A stretch of DNA of 15,122 nt, taken from NCBI GenBank assembly GCA_001931875.2, contig MSJH02000588.1, positions 1-15,122 on the forward strand, written 5' to 3'. This stretch comes from Byssochlamys sp. IMV 00236. Taxonomy: Eukaryota; Ascomycota; Eurotiomycetes; Eurotiales; Thermoascaceae. The position numbers were made by a program, and so were the translations under genes. The notes beneath the pieces were generated by a model. That model was not told the origin of the DNA, did not search any database, and worked only from the letters and a program-made list of their open reading frames with translations. Of the stretch, positions 1 through 8,977 are shown piece after piece; position 1 is the stretch's first letter; each line of letters begins with the position of its first letter.

Positions 1-1493
1 AAAAAAAAAAAAAAAAAAAGAAAGAAGAAAAAGATAAGCTTTGGATGATTTAAATAAACACAATAAATGAGCCTATTTTTATTCTTTCTTTCTTTTTTTT
101 TATAATATGTGTTTTTATTATATTTGAAAAGTAAGAAAAAAAAAAAAAGAAAGAGGGAAAGTGAGGAGAGGAAAAGAAAAGAGTTTAAAGAAATATTACA
201 TCACATGTGTTTATTCCCGAATTTGACGTAAAAGTAAAGAAAGTGTTACATTGGCTTCATTCTATAAAATGTGGAGCCCTCAGCACACAATATAAAGTCA
301 TTTATTAATTGAAAGTAGTACAGTTGAATACTTTCCTAATTATTCTCCTTGTGAAGGATCATTTTACAACTAGTCTATCATTTCTCCCCTTTTGACATAA
401 TGCGTGCTCGTGATTTTCATAAACACATACAGCTGGCATCAAGTCCGCAATGAGTTGATTCTCCCATAATGTAAAGCTTTTTCATATGTAAATGACTTTT
501 GTATTCATTAATGATGAAGAGACACAGGTTCTATTACGCCACTTGCAGCTATGCGAACAATATCAATTATCTTCGTTTTTTGATATCACTTGACGACATA
601 TATCCAACCATATATTACATCTCTTTCAAAAAAAAAAAAAAAAGCGTGTTTTGTCAGTAGTGTCAATAATTTATAGGATAAGAATCATTGATATTTCTTT
701 TGATACTATTGAATTATTGCAGGTATTAATGTATTTTTTTTAGAGAGAAATACCTTGCTAGTTTTGGAATTTTAAGACACTTTGGATGCATTACGAAAGC
801 GCGTGGACTTGCTGCAATTGAAGAAGGGGTAAGGTACTACAGGATGTAAGGACACGCCTTACCAAGGAGGATATGTTGGTTCAATAAAAGCACAACTTGC
901 ATCATTCAATAGCTTTTTACTTATGATTTTGATTGATATAGTAGCCATTGAAAGGAAAATACCGAGATATATATCACATGGCTCCTCTTTACTGCTTTTA
1001 TATCATCTTTTTTTTCACTCTCTCTCCTGTCTCATTTGAATAGATGCTTTTTTTGCACTCATAAACATCAATTGGCCATTCAGCTCTTTGTGCTCATTGC
1101 CACGCCATATAACCCACATACTTGAACGGACAGAGACATTTTTTTCCCCTTTTTCCCCCGTCTTACCCACATTCGACTTGTCACTCACATCAAGAAAGTC
1201 AAAATAATATAAAAGCGTATGCATTTCATCTTTAATTAGCTTTGCTGCAATATGATCTAATGAACTCTAAAACACCATTATTTAGTGCATATTTATATGT
1301 TGCCAAGCCTATAAACTCTTCATCCTACACGCCTTATCTTTACTCAGTATCACTGCTTTTTGTGACAAGTGCCAAACTTAAAAAAAGGGAGATATTGACA
1401 AATGTTTCCTTTTAAGGTGATGCCAGAATAAACGCGGATAGAATTTGTCAAATAGCGAATTTTATATTACAAGGCAAAACCAATACCAATATC
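1..1493. other. Gene-poor left flank, no gene recognised
   Basis: No convincing gene was found in this 1.5-kb stretch. It opens with a poly-A run and holds further A- or T-rich tracts near 99, 138 and 630. The longest frame (minus strand, 1015-1224) encodes 69 residues rich in K, G and S; I do not recognise it and see no flanking splice signals. The right end, roughly 1240-1493, should carry the 3' untranslated region of the glutathione S-transferase-like gene that stops at 1494. Short plus-strand stretches near 747-850 and 833-920 read like protein but lead nowhere. Confidence 0.6.
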
Positions 1494-2036
1494 TTAATCC
1501 ATCAAAAGATGGTAAATTGTGAGGGAAGAGGTACCAAGGAGAGTGATAAGACCAAGGTAACCAAAAGCACCACGCGTGCGCTTGTCAGGGTTACCTGTCG
1601 AGTAACCAGAAGCATAGACTTGGCGACCCAAGCAGTGAACAAGACCTGCAGCAGCAGAAATTTCGGGATACTTAAGACCACCGATCAATAACAAAGTGCT
1701 ATAGACAGGAAATACTTCAAGTGTGTTTTGGTGTGCTCGTTGAGCACAGTTAAAAATGTTCTTGAGAGGATCCTTTTCAGCTTCACTCTTTTCGGCATAT
1801 GCTGCATACAATTTAATTGACTCGTCATGTACAATATATCTTGAACTTACCATAAGGATAAGGAACCTTGGCAGCTCTACGAGCCTTGCCAACTTTAGCG
1901 CCCAAAAACATGAGATGAAGTGCACTGAAGGCAGCGACACCAAGGACCTTTTTGACATCTGTCAGAGACTCTTTTTCTTAGCTTTTCATTTACAACTTAC
2001 ATAGCCATATTCAGAAGGAACAATGAGGGCACCCAT
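1494..2036 (-). CDS. Microsomal glutathione S-transferase 3-like (MAPEG family)
   Basis: Predicted integral membrane enzyme of the MAPEG family, most like MGST3, which conjugates or reduces lipid hydroperoxides with glutathione in ER or outer mitochondrial membranes. Exons, all minus strand: 2001-2036, 1851-1947, 1494-1801; introns are GT-AG and phases match, giving 146 residues (human MGST3 has about 150). It starts MGALIVPSEYGY, close to the usual LPxEYGY opening. A basic KVGKARRAAKVPYPY stretch ends near residue 44. The family signature FNCAQRAHQNTLE lies at residues 61-73; its Arg, Asn and Glu match glutathione-site positions known from the family. Hydrophobic stretches fit a four-helix bundle. 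The exon 2 acceptor was chosen so that VLGVAAF follows EYGY directly; an earlier AG would put the wrong frame in use. The family is clear; the substrate is inferred. Confidence 0.93.
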
Positions 2037-2064
2037 AATATATTTTTTAATTTTGAATAGTATG

Positions 2065-2089
2065 AAAAAAAAAAAAAAAAAAAAAAAAA
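2065..2089. repeat. 25-bp poly(dA:dT) tract before the MGST3-like start
   Basis: An uninterrupted run of 25 A (T on the coding strand) ends 29 bp upstream of the MGST3-like start codon. Such tracts commonly exclude nucleosomes in fungal promoters. Its exact length may be unreliable in assembly. Confidence 0.7.
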
Positions 2090-2152
2090 GCCTGGCATTT
2101 CTTTTATGCACTACCTGTTACACACACATCCATCCACATACGGTAAATAATA

Positions 2153-2162
2153 TGACGCGTCA
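2153..2162. promoter_or_regulatory. TGACGCGTCA palindrome (MCB/bZIP-like candidate)
   Basis: A perfect 10-bp palindrome 117 bp upstream of the MGST3-like start. It holds ACGCGT, the MluI cell-cycle box core bound by MBF/SBF-type factors in yeasts, flanked by TGA/TCA half-sites resembling bZIP (ATF/CREB) sites with a 2-bp wider centre. It also lies just beyond the 3' end of the Fanzor relic. A regulatory role is inferred from motif and position only. Confidence 0.35.
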
Positions 2163-2239
2163 ACTCGTAGTACGGATAAACTCTTGCAGCCAATAGACGA
2201 CCATTGCTTGTTTATTTTTTTCTGGCGATTTCCATCTGC

Positions 2240-3660
2240 TTACAGCATTCGTACTTTAAATTCAGATAATATTAGTTTTTTTGGACGTTGTCTTGTGAAG
2301 ACATTAGGTCGACCATGACCATTCCAGATAGAACGGGCAATGAAAAGCATGTTCTTGGTGGCCATTATATCGCGATTCCAAAAAATATTGCAAGTGTTGC
2401 ACTTCAATACTTGATGGATCTTTCTGACATCCTCATCTCTTCCACACTTCAGATTCTGTAGGTTTTGATTTAAGCAAGAGTTGCAGGTCTATAGAGATAC
2501 TGTTTAGAATGTATGTTCTATGATCATTGTAATACTAACCTTGGAGATTTTGGATTCATTGATATTGAAAGGAAACAGCTCTCCAAGTCCCCTCTCTGTG
2601 CTTTAATTGTCTATAAATTTTGTTGGAAAAACCATGTCGAAGACCTTTAAACTTAATATGGTCTTTATTTCTTAGACCGTCACCAAAGATAACTATAGGC
2701 ATTTTTTTGCAGTCGCCTTCTTCAAAACGGTTTTTGTTCTTCCTTCTGTAAGATACGAATAATGCTTAGATTATACTAAAAAAAAAAAAAAAAAAGAGTA
2801 TATACCTTTCGTATTGTGGGATAGGAGGCGTGTGTTCCTCTTGGACAACTGCAGACCTTCGAATTTTGACAGAGATTGTCCGTAGTTCCTTAGCCCATTC
2901 TCTTCAAGTTACATTTGTGGTAGTGGAGGACAGATAAACGAATGAATTTGTGAGTTGATCAACGTCCAAATTTTCTTCATTCGGCCTTTCCTTTCGTCTG
3001 TTTCGATAGTCCTTTAGAATGGACTTGATTTTATCTGGACCAGCACGAACAATTCTGGAAATGGTATACCAAAAGTTTTGCTCAAAAAAGTCATTGGTCA
3101 ACTTGTTTGGATGTTTCAAATATAGTAATTCACAAACAGCTGTGCTTTCAATATCACTTCCCTGATAAAACCTGATATTGCTTTGATCTTCTCCAAGGAT
3201 TTGGCTTTTTTTGGGGGGTCTTTACTGAAGCTTGCAAAAGGAATGGAAACAGTATACCTTTGATAATTTAAGCCAAGTTTGATTTGAAGAAGCTCCTTTA
3301 GTTTCAGGCTGTAATTCCTACAGGCGCGACTTCTTGCAGATTTGTATCCCTCCTCTTGGTAAGAACTACAGATTATTCTACTTGTAGAGGATGATGCTTC
3401 GTAGGTAGCTGTCTAGCGTCTTCTCTTTACGTCCTTTCTTGCTTTTAATACATCAGAAGCATCTTTTCTCTTGGTACTTTTATGCAAATTAGCTTGTGAG
3501 ACATTAAAAATACATCAAGTGTTTCTTTTTACTAGTTCTTTTTAAATTTTGGGCACGTAAGGCTTCCGTGTTATCATTGGGTTGAATATTTTCTATCTTT
3601 GTGTGTTTTTTTTAGAGCAATGAATTGCTCCACTTCAGGGTAAATAGGTATACGAGGCAT
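2240..3660 (-). pseudogene. Decayed Fanzor/TnpB-like RNA-guided nuclease gene
   Basis: The C-terminal part reads as a TnpB/Fanzor nuclease end. A zinc ribbon has knuckles TCNSC (Cys codons at 2483-2485 and 2474-2476) and KCNTC (2399-2401 and 2390-2392). It is followed by the RuvC-III motif FWNRDIMATKN (Asp codon 2369-2371) and a tail reading SIWNGHGRP, ending at a TAA at 2240-2242. Upstream, IVIFGDG and NINESKISK precede the first knuckle; the Glu in NINES could be the relocated RuvC-II acid described for Fanzors. Two likely introns are 2489-2539 and 2746-2805. The gene is dead: an in-frame TAG follows KDVKRR, a stop follows TTTNVT at about 2904, and frames shift near 2595, 3120 and 3580. No RuvC-I Asp motif was found, and the space for it looks too short, so an internal deletion is likely. 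A 71-residue open piece (2904-3119) and the start MPRIPIYPEVEQF (from 3660) mark the N-terminal half. Active Fanzors cut DNA guided by an RNA encoded at the element's 3' end. Confidence 0.8.
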
Positions 3661-3804
3661 GAGGGAGTATAATAAGAGTAAAGAAAAAGAGATCAAGACA
3701 GCATTCTATTGGTATTCTTTACCTTGATTTTGCAGTCACTTATATATAACGAATAAATTATTGTAGGCCAAGATTGACAGTGTTAAAAAGAAAAACCAAA
3801 TAAA

Positions 3805-4180
3805 GGTACAACTACATATCATGTTGTAAATTTTATTCGAATTGTGATGGATGTCCTGAACAAGCCCAACAAGCATGACTTTGATATTGTTATGGACAAT
3901 TGCAGAATTCATCGTTACCAGTATGTCGTAGAGGTTATAAACCTTTGTTTATGCCTCCATAATCTTTTTTTTTTCTTAAACTTATTGAGGAGTGCTGGTC
4001 AAAGATTAAAAGAAATCCACTTCCTCTTTAAATACTTTAACACCCAAAATTATGACCGCTTATGAAACTGTCACTACAGAAGACTGCCTTGATTGGATTA
4101 GACACTCTGAAGTCTACTGGGATATAGATATCTTGATAGACAAACTAGCATCGTTTAAAACCTTAAAAGCCTTTGTCTGA
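3805..4180 (+). pseudogene. Tc1/mariner-like DDE transposase relic, C-terminal half
   Basis: This is the C-terminal part of a DDE-superfamily transposase. It opens at GTTTYHVVNFI, then carries IVMDNCRIH (the second catalytic Asp) and VVEVIN in one frame. After a shift near 3935 the words PLFMPP appear, and after another near 3970 LIEECWSKIKRNPL, with the third catalytic acid in IEE (codons 3987-3992). A further shift at about 4035 leads to the conserved tail TPKIMTAYETV and SFKTLKAFV, ending at a TGA at 4178-4180. The catalytic first Asp and N-terminal DNA-binding region are absent, and at least two stops break the middle, so it cannot make a transposase. It is divergent from the Fanzor relic, 144 bp away. 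I did not find terminal inverted repeats. Confidence 0.82.
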
Positions 4181-4282
4181 ATATTAAGTTTATTGTGGTA
4201 TTATTAGAAAGAGAGAGAAAGCTGGCTAAATTATTGCACACGAATATTTTCTATTAAAAGGTATATATATGAAGAAGAACCA

Positions 4283-6631
4283 TTAATTTACATCATGCAT
4301 ATTCTTATTGGAAGTCTTTTTTGCAATCTTTCCACTGAACCCTTTGAACCCTAGACTATGTCCATTACTACCGACTTGAAGGTTTTTTATGCCGTGTTCA
4401 AATGGTAAACCAGTTACTGTTGAGTCTTCAGTTCCTGCCTTTTTAGCGTATCGCTTTATGTCCGTTTTCGATAAATTGATACGAAAAGCTGTGTCTAATA
4501 GTGTGTTTGGTTCAAGATATTCATGAGGGATATGTAACAAAAAGCCAAGAAGCTCTGAATTGGTTGGACAAGAGTGTAATAAATGATCTATTCAAGTCAT
4601 GAATATGCCATGTTTTGGAAACCAAGTTCTATTGTTTTACCTTTACAAATGTCCATAATGGCTAAACTTACACGATAAAACACTTTGATGCCTAACATAC
4701 CAAAGATGGTTTATATACTTGAGAATGTATTGATAACTGTTTACCTTCAAAATAAAATGCATCCCAAACCCTCAGGACAGATTCCCAAGGAAGAGTCATG
4801 GTAAATGCTGTCAAAAACCATTGTGCGATATACATGATGGGTAAAACATCATTGTTCTCTAGGTGCTGTGCAAGCTTTGGATTATGATCTTTTAGTAGCT
4901 GCCCAATGATATATGCGTCAATTCTTAATTGAGAGAGCGTAGGCGTAAAATATCCATTCATATATCTGTCAATGGTGGTAACTAATAGCCAGAATGATTC
5001 CTATAATATATCAATTATCCTGTAACTCTTTCGCCAAGCTCTTGTCTTACCTCCACCGTCATTTGCATCAGCATAAGTCCAGCTAAGCGACCCATTCCTT
5101 GACAATATTCTAGGTCAGGATTATATTGAGCGTATGCTTTTAATACACTGCGGAGATTTTGTTGCCCTTGACCGTCCTTTTCCATGAATTGTATATGATC
5201 TGGATAGCAGCGTTCTATATCTCGTTCGATCACATCATAAATGGCGATCCTAGGTCTATCCAGCAGATTTTGAAATTGATGAGGCTTTCTATAGTCATCA
5301 CTACCAGCAAGAAACTGCCAGACCTTGGCTCTTACAGATGCTGGTATGCCGCCTCTTACTAATTTTTTCATTTTTACATCCTTTTTCACTGTTCCAGCAT
5401 CAAGTTTATTCACAATCGTTAGCCATTTCAGTTCATTTTCTCTGTACTCTTTCATAGCCTTGGCTGTCATATTGGTTCTAGAAAAAACAAGTTAGTGCTG
5501 ATAAAGACAAACTCATAGTATATACCTAAAGGAAGGGCGGTCTGGTTTGATGACAAATCCATATTCGTCTACTCGTGTATTCTCGAGTGGTGAGCTAGAT
5601 GCTGGTTTACTTGCAGCATCAGATACCGTCTGTTTATTTGTCTTGGGAACTGTTACGTTGGGTGTAGATGGTGTGGGGCTGTACAACTCTGAGTTTTCTT
5701 CATCTGAGTAATCAACGTTGAGTGCAGAGGTATCAAAAGGATCTTCATGATCTATAAAAAGAAAAGATCTAGTAAGATATCAAAACAAGTAACAAGCAAT
5801 ATGATCCACTACTAGTGTTTTCTTCAGAATAAGTGTATGATTGGTAAGATATATGTGATGCTTTCAGGTTATTGCTTGAGGTTGTTGAAGCTGTGCCTAT
5901 GCTTTCAAAACTAGGCTTACTAACCCAATGATGCCTAGATGAGGGTACTGGAGAGGTATATCGATCGGAGGTGGATGAATAAGAATGAACAGAATCCCGT
6001 ATAAAGTGCTCTTGTCTGTTTCTTATCATTTCTATATCTTCTGTTCCGTGACTACTTGCAGAGTATCTATACTGTGAATGATCCGTAAAATCAAGGTCTG
6101 CGTCCAGTGACTCTAATACGCGAGGATCCAATTCTACAAAATGCACGTTTTCTGCATTAAAATTGCCAATGACTCCTTCACAATATCCCTAGAGTTTCTT
6201 GTATTGGTAAATTTTCTCAAAAGACTTTTCTCTCTTTATTTTTTTTCTTGCTTCTTACCATATAAATATCATCCTCTATATGTTTCAGCACAACAATACG
6301 TTCACCTATAGTTCATGTTTATATTATGTCTAAAAAAAAGATATAAAATTAACCTTGCAGGTACATCAAATCGTCTGGCGTGTTGGCTAAAACATCCACC
6401 TTTGACACACAAGCACCTAGACCACCTATTTTATGTTTTAAAACTAGTTTTTTCTTTTTCTTTTCATGATCTACCTCGTTCAGCAAAGGCTTTTAATTCT
6501 GTTAAACTCATAGAATCGACATCAATAGAAACATTGTCAATAGCCTCTGCAGGATCCTTTAGTAACTTTGCGATCTTTTCATTTATTTCTTCGAGATTAG
6601 TTGAAGTATGTCTAGTAACTTTTGCTTCCAT
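4283..6631 (-). CDS. TBC-domain Rab GTPase-activating protein with N-terminal SH3-like domain
   Basis: Predicted GTPase-activating protein for Rab-family GTPases in membrane traffic. Exons, minus strand: 6475-6631, 6354-6425, 6259-6305, 5813-6188, 5526-5751, 5051-5477, 4745-5000, 4641-4691, 4283-4587; all phases match, giving 638 residues. Residues 57-110 resemble an SH3 domain (ANTPDDL, then GERIVVL), but binding-site aromatics and the FPxxY motif are changed. Residues 111-290 are Ser/Thr-rich and probably disordered. The TBC domain starts at GIPASVRAKVW (residue 336) and runs to about 560. Both catalytic fingers are present: Arg382 in IERDIERCYP and Gln419 in YCQGMG. Later blocks include YIAQWFLTAF and LPWESVLRVWDAF. 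The tail beyond LEPNTLL is basic and unassigned. Exon 2 has a second acceptor 9 bp inside that would drop three residues. The Rab target cannot be told from sequence. Confidence 0.93.
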
Positions 6632-6938
6632 GAAAAATATTCATCAAATGAAAGAAAGAGATTCCTTGCCCCCCTTTTTTTTATTTCAGCAATAAATATA
6701 CACGTTTTTTCCGAAATTATTGGTACGCAATACAAGATCAATTACACTGGTTATCAATGCTTTCTTTATTATTAAAAAGATAACATGCAATAATACAGAG
6801 TATAGCGTGATCTACACTTTATAACAAAATGAAGATAGAGACTTGGTATATAATGTGCGTTATATTCTTTACTTTGTAAGAAACTGATATGTAGTATTAT
6901 AGATCATAATCGAACCAGCACCGGTATTGGCTGGGGGT

Positions 6939-6958
6939 AGTTTGGTTCTTACCAAACT
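6939..6958. repeat. Perfect 8-bp inverted repeat, 4-nt loop
   Basis: AGTTTGGT and ACCAAACT are exact reverse complements separated by TCTT, so the transcript of either strand could form a short hairpin. It lies about 310 bp upstream of the TBC-gene start and could equally be a palindromic factor site. It has no U-run after it, and no function is known. Confidence 0.5.
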
Positions 6959-7001
6959 TTGGCCCTATTCACTCCTTCAACCCCTTCTGTTCCTTTGGCT
7001 G

Positions 7002-7023
7002 CTCTCTCTCTCTCTCTCTCTCT
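7002..7023. repeat. (CT)11 microsatellite with CTTT continuation
   Basis: A run of 11 CT units is followed by imperfect CTTT units to about 7030. On the minus strand it is a GA-rich tract about 370 bp upstream of the TBC-gene start. GA/CT tracts are common in fungal promoters and their length is often variable. Confidence 0.85.
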
Positions 7024-7135
7024 TTCTTTCTTATTCTCCTCTCTGCTTGCTCCTTTTTCTTTGCTTTTCCGGGCCAGTTGACGACGGCACACTGTAATAT
7101 GCTTTCTGTAAGATATTTAAAATGTTTATCTACTT

Positions 7136-7247
7136 CTTTTAATGCAAGTATTTATAGGTTGATGAAATACTAAACATTTATTTTACTTTTGATGGGCTCT
7201 CTTTTATCATTTTTCTATTAGTGTGCGCATAATTTCTGAATAAAGTG
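7136..7247. repeat. Dispersed repeat, copy A (3' flank of ELP5)
   Basis: This segment pairs with 9158-9272. Both begin CTTTTAATG, then exactly 46 bases later share GATGRGCTCTCTTTTATYAT (21 of 23 bases match around it), then TTAGTGTG and AATAAAG...AAAGTG-like ends. The middle is only about half identical. Equal spacing argues for common descent rather than chance. It lies 71 bp beyond the ELP5 stop. Its class (SINE, MITE or other) is unknown. Confidence 0.55.
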
Positions 7248-7318
7248 CATGAGCATGGTGATTGACACCTAAAATAGGAAGACTTTTTGTTGTCAAAACA
7301 CCGCCGCATATCTTTTAT

Positions 7319-8398
7319 TTAAATATCTAAATCATCATCTGGATCTTCATCATCAAAGTCATCAGCAGCATCAGGATCATAGTAAATAACACTCTCTTGT
7401 TTCTTTTGTTCTTCTACTTCTAATTGTTGTGCTTTCATAAAAGGCAGGACTAAGCTTTCTTTTGCTCTTCTTTGCTCATCTGTTAGAGACAAATTAAATG
7501 ACAAGTTCGCTGTTGGATCTGGTTGCTTGTCTATTTCCATATCCTCAGACTTCTGTTCTGTAGCACTCACGCCTGTCAGTTGACTCGCTGAGACAACTTG
7601 AAGAACTCCATTTTTGACAATAAATCCATTTGTTTCAAAAGTTACTTTACCACTCTTCTTTCGCCATTCAATATGTGCAAGTCCTCCTTTGCTGAGAGCA
7701 TTGGATGTGGTTGTCAAATAAGAAAATGTATCCTGAGGTGTGAATCCCGTTAATGCTACCTGTGTGTCAAAGTGTGTACGCTCTTTAAGAGCTTCCAATC
7801 GAATGATCGCTGTGGCTAATCTGTTGATGGACTCTTGAATGCTAATGCCAGATAATGTGGGTAGTTTGATGTCTGAATGATGTCCAATTGCCAAATGTGT
7901 TGTGTCTACGTGTAGTATTATGGTAAGCAACTAAAAAAAAAAATTACAATATATCAAACCTGTCGTCAATGTTTCTAATGTCTTTACAAGTTGATAAGTT
8001 TTAAACTGTGAAATCATAAACAATGGTACTAAGGAATCAACAAGGATCGTGCACTGTGCTGACTTGGTTACTTTTTTGATGAGTGGAAGTAGAATGGAGT
8101 TTTCAATATCGGTAATGTCATTCACGAGAAGGGAGCAATCACTGTCTGTTGTGTTGTCCCAACCGTATGGATCAGTATAGCAGTCAATAATGTACATGTC
8201 GTCCGTTTCGCCAAACTGTTTCTTCCATGTCTTGGGCGAAGTCTCTGTCAAGAGGACAACAAGTGATTTATTATCTCCAAGTGCGCGTTTACCAATGTTT
8301 ACAAGGATAGGTAAGGACGATAGACGAACGGTATCATTAATTAAAATGAATGACGACGATTTGTTCTTTAGTATTTGCTCCAGACAGAGTGTATTCAT
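7319..8398 (-). CDS. ELP5: Elongator complex subunit 5
   Basis: Elp5 (yeast Iki1) forms the Elp4-Elp5-Elp6 ring of Elongator, which helps place carboxymethyl-type groups on wobble uridine of tRNAs. Exons, minus strand: 7988-8398 and 7319-7930, giving 340 residues. The best evidence is the C-terminus: SFNLSLTDEQRRAKESLVLP from residue 281, then YYDPDAADDFD and the acidic end DPDDDLDI, a hallmark of Elp5 across fungi and animals. The N-terminal part fits the RecA-like fold of Elp4-6 proteins without an obvious P-loop, as expected for this subunit. The intron is taken as 7931-7987 with donor GTAAAG, which keeps phase 0; the donor 19 bases later (GTTTGA) would cause an early stop. A 5' neighbour on the opposite strand, the FAM32A homologue, starts 135 bp away. 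Confidence 0.93.
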
Positions 8399-8532
8399 GA
8401 AAAAGAGTGATGTTTTTGCACACTAGGCCTGTAACGGACTTTAAATGACTTGTGTCTGTTGTGACTTTGAAAAATAGTAGAAAGCGAACAAGAGAGAACA
8501 TTAGAGAACTTTATTCCTTTTCTCTTCTGTCA
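8399..8532. promoter_or_regulatory. Divergent promoter between ELP5 and FAM32A-like gene
   Basis: Only 134 bp separate the two start codons, so both genes must share or overlap their promoters and 5' untranslated regions. I see no clear TATA box. The FAM32A side ends in a pyrimidine-rich stretch just before its ATG. Shared regulation is inferred from spacing alone. Confidence 0.7.
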
Positions 8533-8956
8533 ATGTCAGCCTATGACGAAGTAAAGAAGGGATCGCTAAAATTCAAAGGAGGCGGCTCCTCTTCTGTAAA
8601 GTAAGTAGTACGAGACTATGAATGAACTTTTTGTTAAAGAGATGACATAGAAAAAAGAAGAAGAAAAGCAAATCTGATAAAGAAAAACTCGAACGAGCAC
8701 TGCGTGAAAGTTCAACAGAGGTTTTTCAAGAAGTAGAAAAGACTGAGGCAGAACTTAAATTTGAAGAGATTCAACGCAAAAGGGTAAATATTTATTTAAT
8801 CAGTTTTTATACACAGTTGTATTGACATCTTTTTAGCAAATGGAAAGAGTATCAAAGGCTGCAACGAAATCACATAAAGATCGTGTGTCTGAATTTAACC
8901 AGAAACTAGAGAAACTTAGTGAACATCATGACATTCCAAAAGTTGGCCCAGGATAA
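8533..8956 (+). CDS. FAM32A-family protein (spliceosome-associated)
   Basis: A small gene in three exons: 8533-8600, 8651-8783 and 8837-8956, with GTAAGT and GTAAAT donors and matched phases, giving 106 residues (human FAM32A has 112). The start MSAYDEVKKGSLKFKG mirrors the human opening with YEQVQKGPLKLKG. A basic KKKKKSDKEK block follows. The third exon reads QMERVSKAATKSHKDRV, then LSEHHDIPKVGPG at the C-terminus, matching the conserved RMERI...HKQRVEDFN...EHYDIPKV end of the family. In human spliceosomes FAM32A reaches the catalytic core and aids exon ligation; this role is transferred by homology. An AATAAA lies 22 bp after the stop. Confidence 0.93.
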
Positions 8957-8977
8957 TAATAATAACACTGCGCTTTT

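Larger units (their letters stand above)
6632..7318. other. Intergenic: TBC-gene promoter side and ELP5 3' flank
   Basis: No gene is seen here. The left part should hold the promoter of the TBC gene, including a CCAAT box on the minus strand near 6925-6932. The right part is the 3' flank of ELP5 and includes one copy of a dispersed repeat (7136-7247). A CT microsatellite and an 8-bp inverted repeat are listed separately. The short plus-strand frames have no recognisable product. Confidence 0.6.

Noticed and set aside
747..850. Plus-strand frame EKYLASFGILRHFGCITKARG
   Set aside because: Looks protein-like and follows a possible acceptor, but it is about 34 codons long, matches no family I know and has no partner exon.
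833..920. Plus-strand DTPYQGGY, resembling the DTPYEGG motif of ubiquitin-conjugating enzymes
   Set aside because: Only seven or so residues match, no HPN/catalytic Cys block follows, and no exons with E2 sequence were found nearby.
1015..1224. 69-residue minus-strand frame with an ATG
   Set aside because: No recognised motif, Lys/Gly-rich low complexity and no splice or promoter context; treated as chance.
6895..6960. GGTTCGATT (minus strand) as a tRNA or SINE B box
   Set aside because: The last two positions do not match, no cloverleaf could be drawn and no A box lies at the right distance with stems.
7314..7319. AATAAA overlapping the ELP5 stop as its poly(A) signal
   Set aside because: It overlaps the stop codon, which would leave almost no 3' untranslated region; a downstream signal is more likely.
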